NCBI RefSeq assembly: GCF_958295425.1
Contig: NC_081142.1
Span: 6,652,917-6,716,916 of the forward strand
Length of the DNA stretch: 64,000 bases
From: Solea solea
Taxonomy: Eukaryota; Chordata; Actinopteri; Pleuronectiformes; Soleidae
Reading direction: 5' to 3'
A program made the position numbers and the translations under genes. The notes under the pieces are model-generated. The model worked only from the letters and a program-made list of their open reading frames with translations. It made no database searches and was not told the DNA's origin. Shown here in pieces: positions 44,401-56,091 of the stretch (position 1 is its first letter; each line of letters begins with the position of its first letter).

Positions 44401-45051
44401 TTGAAAATGGAGTGAATGCTGAGTAAGAAAAGATAGCCACTGGTCAAAAACCCATTTTTTTAACCAGTAGGTTTGGGTACAAGTCTTTCAATACTTTTTG
44501 CAACATGAGAATAAGTCTTTCGTACGTACTTTTCGCCAGACACTGGCCTTGCCTTACTGAGGCCATCATCTTGCGCCGCCATGTTTCTACAGCAGTCCAA
44601 AACGAATAAACCAGGCAGAGCATGCATGTTGCATTTTGAAGCGGAAGCTTACTACACAAACAAAGAAGAACAACATCCTTTCTGGTATGCGAGGGCCACC
44701 ATAGTTCCCTAACACGCTCGGGATAGGGAGGGGTGAGCAGAGGAGTCCTATGCTTGTTGGACTCTTACATAACTTACAACCTAGTCTTTTAAATTCCTGA
44801 TACACGATGCCATGAAAATGCATTTGCACCGTCTCACAGCAAACCCCAGAGAAATGATCATCTTCCTTCTGCTTTCTTCTCCTCAGCTGGAGCAGCTTCA
44901 GTGTGAGCTGACCCGAGTGCTGAGGGAGAGGGACGCCTATAAGGCTCGCTATGAGAAGCTTCTCAGCACCAACCGCAGCAACGGTGGCGATGCCCCAAAA
45001 ACCTGCACCAGCAACAACCCACCTTCCCCACCCCCTGACTACTTTCTCTGA
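41477..45051 (+). CDS. nrl: NRL, neural retina leucine zipper transcription factor (large Maf)
   Basis: bZIP activator of rod photoreceptor genes in the nucleus. Coding exons 41477-42085, 42168-42455, 43567-43782 and 44887-45051 are all phase 0 and give 425 residues; human NRL is 237. The N-terminus has [20 protein letters not shown], the Maf minimal activation domain, and [14 protein letters not shown]. Exon 2 adds a His-rich stretch. Exon 3 carries the extended homology region ([20 protein letters not shown]) and the Maf basic region ([13 protein letters not shown]). The zipper is split across exons 3 and 4 ([20 protein letters not shown]). The ATG at 41477 is the first in frame; the one at 41498 aligns better with the human start, so the N-terminus may be 7 residues shorter. 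A 5' UTR acceptor is likely near 41287. A short upstream frame begins at 41377. Confidence 0.95.
44430..44760. mobile_element. decayed MITE in nrl intron 3
   Basis: GCCGCCATGTTTCTACAGCA, GGGCCACCATAGTTCCCTAA and CACGCTCGGGATAGGGAGGG are body motifs of the AGGTCC-terminus fish element seen at 19536-20076. Termini are not preserved. The rest of this 1.1-kb intron shows no coding potential. Confidence 0.45.
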
Positions 45052-46381
45052 GTTTCACCCACTGGGGGAAATGAGATGAAGACAAACCCAGCCAATATGG
45101 AGCGATCAGTGAGGAGTAATCAGGCTTAGGAAACAAAGATGTGTGTGTGTACGTGAGGTGCGTGACCGTGTGTTTGTGTGTGTGCAAGAGGGAAAGTGGG
45201 AGAGAGACGCTGGCGGGCAGTTTTGGGGTTACACAGCTGTGAAGTTCACCCCTGAGTGAATAGTTATTACAGGGAATTAGCATTAGACTCGGCTGCCTCA
45301 TGAAGTAGGTTTTACTCGACTGTGAATAGTTGCACAAAGACTGGCTGAGAGCTCTTTGAGAACTTTTGCTGGATATTAGTGCAACAATGGACAAATATGA
45401 AAATGTAATTTGAAAAAGCTTTAAAAGTCTTTGACACTGCTGAACATTTCATCTCTGCAATATAATGTAGCTGCAATGTACTTCCAAAATGAGTGTTTGA
45501 GGCTCATATTGTAGTTTTTTTTTTATGATAAGCTGCTAAAGCTGCAGATGTGAGTAGTGCAGTGGTGCTGGATGTGGAGTGATATGGGCTTGGATAATTC
45601 ACAGTTGCCTACCAAAGTGTTTGAGCTCACCGGGACTTGTTATTCTTTGTAAAGATGAATAATCATAGATTTAAGAATGTACTCAGATATCTTTCATGGG
45701 ACTCTTCCAGTGACTGTGCTAAAAGAGTAGGGTTTTTTTTTGGCAAAGAAATTTTGAATGAAATTGTGACTTTTAGCCATGAACAGAGAAGACTTGTTGT
45801 TTGCTCTGGATAATTGTTTTGTTTTTTTCTTCATATCCAAAGAAGTGAAGCTGGTGGTGAAAGCATCAAAGAAACCCATCACAACGCGCAAACACAAAGA
45901 AATGAAGTGTGGCATGATTTGTGTGATTGTGTCCAGTTCTCCAGATTATACAGACGTTCACCATTTTAATGCAACATGTCGCCCCACAGAGCCGGCCACT
46001 GTGGAATCTGTGGGCTACTCCACATGCAACACAGAATCAACTATGCAAGTAAAGTAAAAGGCAAACAACTTTCTTAACTTTGCCATGGAATCACTGGGTT
46101 CACGCATTAATTAGAACTATTTATTTTGGGTGTAGTTTAAATAAATCGTTCTTTTATTTATTCACTTATTTATTCAGTATTTATTGTTTATTTATGTGTT
46201 GATTCTAATTATTTGACTGGGTTTATTTTATTAGTGTGTATTTTTACTTTCTGACAGTTCATTATTATTTCATCCTATTGTAATTAGAATGGCCTTATTA
46301 CCAAAACAAAAGAAGAAAAAAAAATAGGGCCATTCTTGTGGTATCCTGCTCCTGTTGTAGTGTGGTTTCATAAGCATATGA

Positions 46382-46387
46382 AATAAA
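46382..46387 (+). terminator. nrl: candidate nrl poly(A) signal
   Basis: AATAAA about 1.3 kb after the stop codon, followed within 50 bp by a GT-rich stretch (GTGCTGTGTTTTG), the usual downstream element. Confidence 0.55.
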
Positions 46388-47254
46388 CAAAGTGCTTTAT
46401 CAAATCTGGCATGCCGTGCTGTGTTTTGTTTTCCCTTTGCACAGGTTTTGACCTCGTCTCTCTCCGTTCACCTATCTGAACATCTCACTCTCCCTGCAGG
46501 CCTTTCTCTGCAGCCTCATCCCCTGCTCTGTCCCTCTGTTTATCTGTGTCTCTCTATAGTGAGGCAGTGACCCTGGGTGTTGCACTGTTTAGGATGACCT
46601 CATATTCAGCTCTACCTCTGTCTCTCGCTCTCTCTCTCACTCTCTGGCCTTTACAATAGAAGCAGGATTAGGGCTATAATAGCGTCCTGGCTGCTCACTG
46701 CCGGAGCCCATTGTGGCTTTGTGTGGGAGGGACAAACCACTGCTCGCGGCCACACTCACATTCTGACAGAAAACGTGCCCATATTCACTCCTTGGAACAG
46801 GGTGTAGATTTTTTTTAATTTAAAAAGTAAATGAGCCACTCAAGGAAAATGTGTGTTTTTGTCAAGGTGAGAGACTGATATTGATATTTAGTATAATTAG
46901 TAGACAGGTCAGTTGGTTGTCTGTTTGCACAAAATAATATCCAAATGACACATTTTCCACGTATTCTATCCACCTAAGGAACTCATGCACACAAACTAAA
47001 ACAACGCCAGCAAGTTTGGAAAACAATTGCATTACACTGCCCCCTAGCGGCAAATCTTCATATCACTACCATCTTCCAGAGGTCAATTAGAGCAGAGATT
47101 CTCATGTAGGGGTCTGAGGGACACCACAGGCCATTAAAGTATTATGAAAAATACACTTGGTGGCACTTCTCTGCTGCTGCTGCTGCTGATGCTGCTGATG
47201 CTCATCGGCTATGTGATTATTTGAGTTACTGTTGCTTTTGTATCATTTCAAATC

Positions 47255-47470
47255 TGTCGGACAATTCTCTACTGAGGCATTTTGCCAAGACAAATGTTCC
47301 TCTGTAACCTCTGGAGGTGAACATCCCAGTAGCTCGGCATCAACAACCATACCATACACTCAAAGTCACTTCATTGACCTTTCTTCTCCATTCTGACACT
47401 GAAGGCATTATATTGCTGCCATGTGTGTGTGGTGGTCTGGTTAGATATGTGCATTAAGTGGCCAGTGATA
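47255..47470. mobile_element. remnant of the CTTTATTAG TIR transposon
   Basis: Body phrases AACATCCCAGTAGCTCGGCA, ATCAACAACCATACCA, TTGCTGCCATGTG and the end TTAAGTGGCCAGTG belong to the family whose intact ends are at 3229-3530 and 50902-51220. Confidence 0.55.
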
Positions 47471-47719
47471 TGGTTAGAGTATGAGTATAATCTTTAGTAG
47501 TTTATAGATTACTTTCTAAACAAACAATGTATGTCCATGACGAGTTGCCTGGGATATCTTTTAATCTAAGAGGAGGGCTTAGAAAACCAACTGAGACCAA
47601 GTGAATTAGAGCGCATCTTTGTGCAGGAGACTGCTCTGCCTCCTGCTTCCTGTCTCCTGCCTGCACCTTAGCTCCACTCCACGCTCAGTGACTCTCTGAG
47701 CGTGAGTTCCCACGGAGTG

Positions 47720-47720
<1 letters not shown>

Positions 47721-47776
<56 letters not shown>

Positions 47777-47951
47777 TCTCTCAGAAAATAAAATCCAAAT
47801 GTAATGAGGAGAGCATCCATGCAGTGAGTTAATGTGAGGGACATACCTGCAGAACTGGACCTGGGCTCCGAGAGAGAAAGAGAGAGAGAGAGAGAGAGTG
47901 AGAGAGAGCGTGTGAGAGAGAGAGAGAGGGGGGGAGAGAGAGAGAGAGACC
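47721..47951 (+). repeat. facing CT and GA tracts in rem2 5' region
   Basis: A (CT)n run at 47721-47780 and a (GA)n run at 47873-47949, separated by about 95 bp. They are complementary, so a transcript or single strand through them could form a long hairpin. They sit just upstream of or within the rem2 5' non-coding exon. Confidence 0.85.
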
Positions 47952-48138
47952 TGCTCACTTTGTACTTGCCGACAGTCGCCTGACAGGTGAGGAGAGAATA
48001 TTCCGGGCTGCTTGTGCTGAGGTTCATGAAGTGAGTAAGGTTGGGGTGAGGGAGAGGGAGAGGTAGAGGAGGAGGAGGAGGAGAAAGAGGAAGGGTTTTC
48101 CGTGTCTTTACACCCGATCGCTTAATTTCCGTTTGCAG

Positions 48139-48762
48139 ATGCCGACAGATGTGCCCGAAGACAGACTCAACAACGAGGAGACGGCGAGCACGGTAGGATG
48201 AGCGGGGCTGCGTGGAGGTCTGCGCTAAAAGCTCCCATATGTAATATTAAACCAGCCAAAGAGGTTTCAGAGCAAAGTGATGGAGTGTGATTATGTTTAA
48301 TATTAGACATGTCAGTTTAATCTGCTTCACAGAGCGATGTATTAAACTCTTTCTCTCTCTCTCTCTCTCTCTCTCGTTGTGTGTGTGTGTGTTGAAGACC
48401 TTTTCTGGCATAAACACTAACCTTGTCAGGACATGTTGTCTTCATGGGGACCAAAACCTGGTCCTAATGAGGCAGAGCAAGTTAAGTTTAGGGCAATAAT
48501 GTGAATTGTGGTCAGGTTAAGGTCAGGTGTAACGCTTTGTTTCAGATGTCCAGACAAATGGAAGTTAATGTTGTCCTTAAAAGAACCTGTGTGTGTGTGT
48601 GGGGGGGGGGGGGGGTAGATGGTGCATGGAGGTTGTGTCCAGAATTTATAAAGCACTGGTTGACAATATTTTGCATCTTGAGCAGAATGGTGACTGTCGA
48701 ATGAAAAGGGGAGCAAACATACACAAAATGATCGCTTGGGCTCTTATGAACCTGTTTGGCTG

Positions 48763-48794
<32 letters not shown>

Positions 48795-51700
48795 CCTATC
48801 TATCTATCTACCTATCTGTATTTCAATCACATTCTCTTGCATGCACCCTTTATGGACATACAATGGAAATGATGAAAGTCTCACTTCAGTTCTGTCCTAG
48901 AATTATATAAGACAAGAGTCATAGTGACTGTCCCTCGATGTCTCCTTCAGTGTGAAAGTATGACTCTGGCCAGCACCCCGACTGTACGCAGAGGAAGCAC
49001 TCCACTGCCAATTAAGCACCAGCTCAGACGAGAAGAAGCCGTCCATGATGACGGTGACTGGACCTCAGGTGCAGCCGGGCCTTCTGCTTCGCCCATCAGC
49101 TTCAGTCCGGCCCTGGATGACATCCTGACTGTGACAGTGGAGGGAAGACCGGATGGGCCTCTCAGGATTGCCCTGCTGGGGCAGAACGGGGTGGGGAAGT
49201 CTTCGCTGGCCATTGCTCTCGCTGGGGACATGGACAGGACTGCGTCTGTGGATTCTGATGGTACAAAGCTGTCTGCTTGAAAAGACTTAATCTGTGTTGC
49301 AGTGGAGAGGCAGCCCACTGTGTCGTGACTTGCACAGTGAGCTGCAGGTAAATAAATGCCACTTCCCATCTCCCGTCTGAGACCTAACTGCTGCTCTCCC
49401 TGTCCTTAGGGGAGGGCTATGTTCGCACAGTCACAGTGGATGAGGAGGAGAGCGCCATCATTATCTATGACAACTGGAGACAGGTGAGCCCGAAAACCAC
49501 TTCAACCACAATCCATGCTCACTGCTCACTGCTCCCTCATTATGGGCCACGGAATCGTCTTGGCAGCTGTATACTGTGACATATACTGTGTATATAGATA
49601 AACATATACATATATACTCTTTAGATGTACATGTGTGTATACAAGTGTATCTTTTCACCCTGGATTTTAAACAATCATTTATATTATATTTCCAAAAAAA
49701 AACAAAGAAAGAAAGTGCAGGGCACAAGCAGAATCTTACTTTACTGCATATGCAGCATGTACAAATGTGTTGGTCTACGTGGAGCACAATTTCATTGTTT
49801 TATGTACTTGACAGCAATACTAAAATAGAAATTGCTGCCAAGCTTTGAGAAATCATGTGGTAAAAAAGAAGGCAACAAACATCCTGCATCTGCATGACGG
49901 AGGAAAGCTCATTAACAGGTTGGGTGGTACACGTTTTCCTCTTCTCCCTCGAGTGCAGTTCAGAGGCATGGGATCTGAATAAGATGGAGAGAGAGAGACA
50001 AAGCTGTGTCAAATGGCTGCATTCATGTTTTCATTTTGGTGGCTGTATGGGAAATACTGATTATTCACACTCATTTGGGGAATTGTAGATTATATTTGTT
50101 GTTATGGACACAAGGGCAACAATGCCAGCCACTCACAGCAAGAAGGTCACCAGTTCTAATCCCTGCCTGTGTGGAGTTTGCATGTTTCTCTCCCCATGTT
50201 CTCCGGGTACCCAAAGACATGCAGTTTGGCGATTAGATTCATTGGATGATCTAATTTGATAGTAGATGTTGTGACCTGTCTGGTTTGTTCCCCAGCTGGG
50301 ATTGGCTCCAATCCTCCCCACCACCCTCATGTGAAGGATAAAGCGATAAAAAATGAGTGAATGTATTAGGGACACAGTAATGGTTGCCTCTGGAGGAAGC
50401 TGCTTCTGCTCTGACTCAATTCTAGACTTAGAATAATAAAATGAAATGAAAAGTCGATGGACCAGGGCTGGCGGCCCAAATTAAAGACAGAATGAGATTT
50501 AGCCTGTTTTCTGGGAAAGATTAACTGCAGGGCTTTTTAGTTTTCGAGATTTTTGTTACTCTGCTGCTTGCAGAGGATGAGTGTGTCATTAAGGACGTGA
50601 GGTGTATTGTAGATTGTGCTATCCACACAGTAGTCCTTTCTCCTCAGCCACTGGGAGTTTTAGATCCAGGCTGCATTTATACTGTCATTCTGCAAGTATA
50701 GGTTGTGGAAACAGTATTTATGATAAGAGTGGGAAATAAAGACCTCTGTGATAAAACAAATGTTGTTGTTGTTGTTGCTGTGTAAAACAATTGTTAAAGC
50801 ACAACAGCAATTATCAACATTCCTGGTAGCACTTGTACGTTGCCAATTGTTGTTTTAATATTTTCGTTTTTGCTGTCAACGGTACATTTAAATAGCAAGT
50901 ACACTCAAAGCGATTTTATTAGGTACAATACGTTGATGAGGTCTTCTGCATACTAGTTTGTAACTAGTGGCTATATGAGTTCTTCTGGCCTTTCTATCAT
51001 TTCAAACAAGTCTGGTCATTTTCTTCTGACCTCTGGCATCAACAAGGCATTTCATAGAGAACTGCTGCTTACTGGAAAAAAACATTCTCATACCATGCTC
51101 TGTAAACTCTACAGATGGCTGTGTTTTCTGAGATACTAAGACCAGCCCATGTGATTGGCTAATTAGATATTTGCATTATCAGTTGAACCGGTGTATCTAA
51201 TAAAGTGGCAGGTGAGCGTGCATTAATAACTCACAGCGTGTGTGTCTCTGTCCCACAGGACCTCTCGGCTCTGCAATGTGAGGTGTGTGTCCTGGTGTTT
51301 TCAGTGACTGACAGGCGAAGCTTCCACCGCACTGCTCAGCTCCGACTCCTCCTGAGAGAGACTCAACCTCAAACTCCCATCATCCTCGTGGGTAATAAGA
51401 GTGACCTTGTCCGCACACGCGAGGTCACCTCGCAAGGTAAGACGAGGCCCGGCCCTCCCCCGTTTCCTTCAGCTGTGGCTTTCCTCTTCACAGCTTGTGT
51501 TGACACTTCTGTGTTTATCGCTGTCAGTAAACAGTAATGTGGGGTGAAATATTGTCTCAGCTTCCGTGTGGGAGTACAAGGGGAGCCAAAAAGCGCATAA
51601 TGTACTGCCTGTTCACATTCATGCAGTTTTCCAACACTCATGCTGTGCAGCTACAGTATATATGGCAGCATGTGTACAGCGTACAGCTCTGAACTGGTTT

Positions 51701-52434
51701 TACATCTTTAGCATCTTTTTGGGAACTGTACGGACTACACCTGCTTTAGGTACAAACAAAGAAATGTCACTATTTTTAAACATGGGACCTACAATTGTGG
51801 CAGATAACAGTTCATGGTTCTGTTGGGTCCCATTCTTCACAGAGAGTACACTTCTTAATCGTTGGCTCATTGTGCTCAAGTGCATTTTACCTCGTGTTAA
51901 CCTTTCAATAAGAGAGCACTTCAATACCCTCTCTAACCAAATCTCATATTACAGCTCTTTTTTTTTTACAAGCAACATGTTGCACCTGTCTCTCCTTCTC
52001 ATGAATGAACATGTCATTTTTTGAATTATGCAAAATAATTAGTAGAAACACTGCACAATGATACTCTCAATGTTATGTCAAAATCCCTGACAATACCCTT
52101 AATTCCACCCTTTCCCATCTCCTTTTCATCTTTTACTGCAGAGGCCATGTCCAGCGCCGCCCTCTTTAACTGCCTGTATCTGGAGATCTCTGCCTCGCTG
52201 GATCACCGCACCCCAGAGGTCCTGGAGTGTGCAGTTCGGCTAGCCAGGGGCCAGTCCCCGTGGCCCCCGGGGACTAATGTGGAGGACTTGAGTGGAGGAG
52301 GCCAACGTGAAAGCATCACCACACGAGCCAAACGATTCCTGTCCAGCCTGGTGCCCCGGTACCCGCGAGAGCGAGACATGAGCAAGTTCCTGAGGCAGAA
52401 ATCCCGCTCTTGCCACGACCTGGGGGCGCTGTGA
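48139..52434 (+). CDS. rem2: REM2, RGK-family GTP-binding protein
   Basis: Ras-like GTPase of the Rem/Rad/Gem/Kir group; the family binds calcium-channel beta subunits and suppresses high-voltage-activated channels at the membrane. Coding exons 48139-48192, 48951-49260, 49410-49483, 51259-51436 and 52142-52434 sum to 909 nt, 302 residues, all in phase. The N-terminus M-P-T-D and RRGSTPLPIKHQLRR match REM2. P-loop GQNGVGKS; RGK-type G3 D-N-W in place of D-x-x-G; NKSD (G4); ISAS (G5). The C-terminus has the basic KRFLSSLVPRYPRE stretch and the invariant RGK ending SRSCHDLGAL, with no CAAX prenylation box. The start is at the acceptor edge of exon 2 and matches human M-H-T-D. The switch II segment is about 9 residues shorter than in mammals. 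Introns hold a TCTA microsatellite, a SINE remnant and a TIR transposon. Confidence 0.94.
48599..48616 (+). repeat. poly(G) tract after a GT run
   Basis: About 15 consecutive G residues in rem2 intron 1, after GTGTGTGTGTG. Confidence 0.95.
48763..48816 (+). repeat. (TCTA)n microsatellite
   Basis: About 13 tetranucleotide units with two CCTA interruptions, in rem2 intron 1. Confidence 0.97.
50100..50366 (+). mobile_element. SINE remnant, rem2 intron
   Basis: TGGAGTTTGCATGTTTCTC, CCAAAGACATGCAGTTTGG, CAGCTGGGATTGGCTCC and GAAGGATAAAGCGATAAA follow the order of the SINE at 9846-10204, with a weak B-box-like GGTCACCAGTTCTAATCCC in front. Confidence 0.75.
50902..51220. mobile_element. short TIR DNA transposon, rem2 intron
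   Basis: Left end CACTCAAAGCGATTTTATTA then GGTACA; right end GTGTATCTAATAAAGTGGCA then GGTGAGCGTG. Inside are CTGACCTCTGGCATCAACAA and GACCAGCCCATGTGATTGGC, typical of this fish family. It ends only 38 bp before the rem2 exon at 51259. Confidence 0.8.
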
Positions 52435-52736
52435 TTGGGCCAAACAGGGAGTTTTCATGGTTAGATAGATGACAGAGGTGTGGAAGAGTGCCACAGTGGG
52501 ACAAGAGAGGGGGAGATGTGGGGAGATCCAGAGGAGATGTGAGTGCAGGGGTTGCCAGAGTGATGGCACCACAGTGTTGTGGATGATCACTGTGTGCATC
52601 CAGCAGTAGAAAACAGGGAGAATGTCAACAATGGTAGTAGTGATGTTTATCTATAGGTTGATAGAGAAATTTTGGATAAACGTCCAAACAACAAATAGCG
52701 TAAAGAAGCGTATAGTACAATTGTACACCACATGTA

Positions 52737-52742
52737 AATAAA
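52737..52742 (+). terminator. rem2: candidate rem2 poly(A) signal
   Basis: AATAAA about 300 bp after the stop codon; a second copy lies near 52789. Confidence 0.6.
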
Positions 52743-54191
52743 CTGTAATTGTGATAGTTAACTTCCACCCTCATAACTTTAAGAGCTGAATAAATTTTTT
52801 GAGTCCTGCATTTTTATTTTCATTTTGCTTTGACCTCTTTCACTGAACTTTTAGAAACACTTACCGTTTAACAAGAAAAGCAGTTTTCACATTTGAGAGC
52901 AACTTCAAGCACAGAATAAAATAATGGCCACACATATTCATATCCCACTAGTGGGTTGACTTTGCTGATGATTCATGTTGTGTTCATTTAGTCTGAGCCA
53001 TTGTGGTATCCATGGGGACAGTGAGCAGTAAAACAATGACAGGCCAGTCAGGAGACAAGGGAATTAGTGATAAAAAAAAACATAAAGTGGACCTACAAAG
53101 CTCAGTGTGGCAATAAGCGAAGGAGACGAGTGGGACCAGCATATTATTGTATATGGAGTGATTGTTGCCAAGCTACGGTTGTCATAGTGATGTGGAATCA
53201 CTGAGACGTAAACATTACATCCAATTTAGCTCTGTGGTTTCACCCCCATTTATCTCCTCAGATGAGAGAGCTGATTCTGGCACAACAGAATGTATTTCAC
53301 AGCATAATATTCAACTCCACATTCAAATGCAGGGGCCTCTCTGTACTCATCTGTATCACTCTCTACCCACGGCACTTCCATCCTCCCACTCCCACCCACA
53401 CGTGAGCCAAAAATCTAGAGCATCACAGGTTATAATGCTCATTTGTTATCAAATGGAGTGTTGTGCTGTAACAGAGGTAAAAAAGAAATAAATTTAAATG
53501 GTGGCCTGATATTCTGACTCATTCCCTTGGCTGCACACTCCTGGAACTGATTGAGAGGTTAAGATTTCTGGATCCTCAACATGAGCTGTGGGTTCCTTCT
53601 TGTGGCTGAAAGGAGGTGTTGCAACCGAGCTGAAAATAACAGTACATGGATTTGTGTGCTGTACTAAGATAACAGCTCACCATCCCAGTTATTAGATTGT
53701 TCTCACACCACATTCACTCAGAAAGAGTACGTGAGACACAGATTCACACAATTAATCCTCTGCAACACACACAATGGGACACAAAAAGCAGACATTTGTT
53801 TGGAGTGCACTTGACGTCGCAAGGGCTTCATCGTCACTAAAAGGTGTCATTATTCTCACCTGCATTCATAAAAAGGGAAAATAAGAGGAACTCCTAAAAT
53901 AACAGGCTGACAATTTGCAGGGGAAGTTCCGTTTGAAAAAGCAGAAAATACCAGATTCCACCAAGTCTTTGTTCTTATGCTTCCTTTATAATACTCTTGA
54001 TCGTGATCTTAATATTTTTTCAAAGCCTCCTCCTCCTCCTCCACACTACTGGAGGTGTAGTTCTGGTACAGGAATAGTGCAGGTAAAGAAGGCATCTGAA
54101 AAAGAAATGCCTAGCTTTGATTGAAATCTGGTGCAAACTGCTGCACCGAAATAATAGGATTAAAACAACCAGATTAGAATTCAAGAAGCTT

Positions 54192-54197
54192 TTTATT
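54192..54197 (-). terminator. paics: candidate paics poly(A) signal
   Basis: AATAAA on the minus strand, about 125 bp past the paics stop codon. Confidence 0.65.
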
Positions 54198-54319
54198 CAA
54201 TTCTCTTGAACTGGAATGACTCATGTGCATGTAGATTTTGAATCTACTGTTAGACAGTTAAATGGTCATGGTAAACAAAGATATATATGGCACTGATGGA
54301 AGAGAGGCGGTGAACCATC

Positions 54320-56051
54320 TCAGATGCTGCAGGCCTGTAGCTTCTTGTCAGCCAACTTAAGAGACACCCAGGTGTTGAGCATTGAAGCCCTCAGTTTGCA
54401 CCACACCAGGTGATTGGTCAGGCCAAAGATCTGCGCAGCAAACTGAGCAGCGCCCTCAGGGGACAGGATTGTGGAACACCCGAGACCTGCGGGATAACAC
54501 AAAAGGAAGCCTCAATTACATTTAGTGCGTTTAAAACACAAATTTGTCCACCTGAAAATGTACTTTAATGTGGTTGGGAGTCAAAACACTATTGTGGGTA
54601 TACACTCAAAAAGGCTCATGTGCTCTGCACACAAGTTATAGTTCCAACTCTCCTTCCATCTGTGCATGGGACCGTACGGTTTGATGAATTAACTCAATGT
54701 GGAGGATAAAGCGGTGGAATCATGGAGCACAGAATACAGTGGGAGACTTGCTTACCACTTGGCAGGCGCAGAGATGACCAGACATCATGTGCACCCCAGT
54801 CAGGAGTGACAGGAGGGCAGTTGATGACAGGATAAGCCGTGTTTCCTGACATCACCGGACCGAGGCCGTTACTTCTGCCAGCCACAGCCACAAACACAGT
54901 CGGTACACCGTCACCTTGGGCATGAGGAAAAAATGTTATCACGTATTCGATAACAAAACTCCACTCGTACAGAAAATAATTCAAGCACACACACACACAC
55001 ACACACCTTCATATTCTGCTTTGATACGGAGTGTCTCATCTGGACCTTTGTGTGCCGAGGTGACCCTGAGGATGCAGGGGATTCCATAGGAGGAACAGGC
55101 CTTCTTGATTTTGTCACAGTGAGCCATGTCCGAGGTGGAGCCCATCAGAACCACCACTCTCCCACCGGCCTGAGGCTCCAGCAGCAGCTGGAGGTCACAA
55201 CACAGCAGCAGCACTCTTTAACACAACGCAGGACCGACCGACCATCTGTCCCCTTAAAGACAGACCTTTTACGGAGCAGTGGCTGCATGTGAAAAACTAC
55301 TGGGTTATGATAATGATGCTAAATCATCATGCAGACCTTTGAGTTTTCTGTTAAAACTCAATGTTTTGAATAGGTTACAAACAAAAACCTTTAGAGGTCC
55401 AGCTACAGTGCAGATATAAATCTTTAGTAAAGGCCTAGAAAATTCTGCAATCTCTGATGACACATCTGTGAATCACAATCCAGCCTTTGGGAATGACTGC
55501 ATTAGATGAAGCTCGAGTAGATAGGAGTAAAGGTGCATTGACATTTATTTAATTAAATAAATAAGTTGATTATTTTCTTGATATTCAATTACTCCTTTGG
55601 TGATGTTACGACACACCAGAAATTATTCACATTTAATAAGCTAAACAAAACAAAACTGGGAACCTAATTATTTGTGACCAAATTATCACTTCAGCCCTAT
55701 TTGGAGTTAATGAAAAATTATTTCATACAATAAGCAACCCAGCATCAGCACTACTACAGTTCTCAAGTCTAATTCAATCATTTAAGAAATAGAGTTATAC
55801 AAGTAAAAAAAAACAACAACAAAGGCTTTTGTGGACACAGTTGAGTGAAAGCAAACAAAAGTTAAAAGCACACAAGGTTGAGTGTACCTTGACCCTTTCA
55901 GAGACCCACTCAAAGTTCCTCTTCACCACCTGCATGGCCTCAGGAGTAACTTCTTTTAGGTCTCTGTAAACCTAGAAAAGAAGTGAAATCAGAGGCTTGT
56001 CCGATGTTTGTCACATTTCCATAAGTGTCTAAATCAAAACTGTGAGCTTTA

Positions 56052-56091
<40 letters not shown>

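Larger units (their letters stand above)
45052..47720. other. nrl 3' UTR and nrl-rem2 intergenic DNA
   Basis: Long 3' UTR to about 46400, then non-coding DNA with a CTG run near 47176 and a transposon remnant. No gene recognised. Confidence 0.6.
48026..48963 (+). other. upstream ORF overlapping the rem2 start (spliced)
   Basis: A likely non-coding first exon of rem2 ends at 48030 (donor GTGAGT at 48031). It holds an ATG at 48026. Spliced to 48139-48192 and 48951 onward, this ATG opens a 23-codon, arginine-rich frame that runs past the rem2 AUG in another frame and stops at 48961-48963. It depends on the exon 1 boundary I inferred. Confidence 0.4.
52435..54319. other. convergent rem2-paics intergenic DNA
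   Basis: Holds the rem2 3' UTR on the plus strand and the paics 3' UTR on the minus strand. No other gene is recognisable. Confidence 0.7.

Noticed and set aside
47668..48027. 119-codon Ser-Leu/Arg-Glu frame
   Set aside because: It is produced by the CT and GA tracts.
54911..55292. Extra minus- and plus-strand open frames
   Set aside because: They are alternative frames over paics exons 7 and 8; the frame with [10 protein letters not shown] is the real one.
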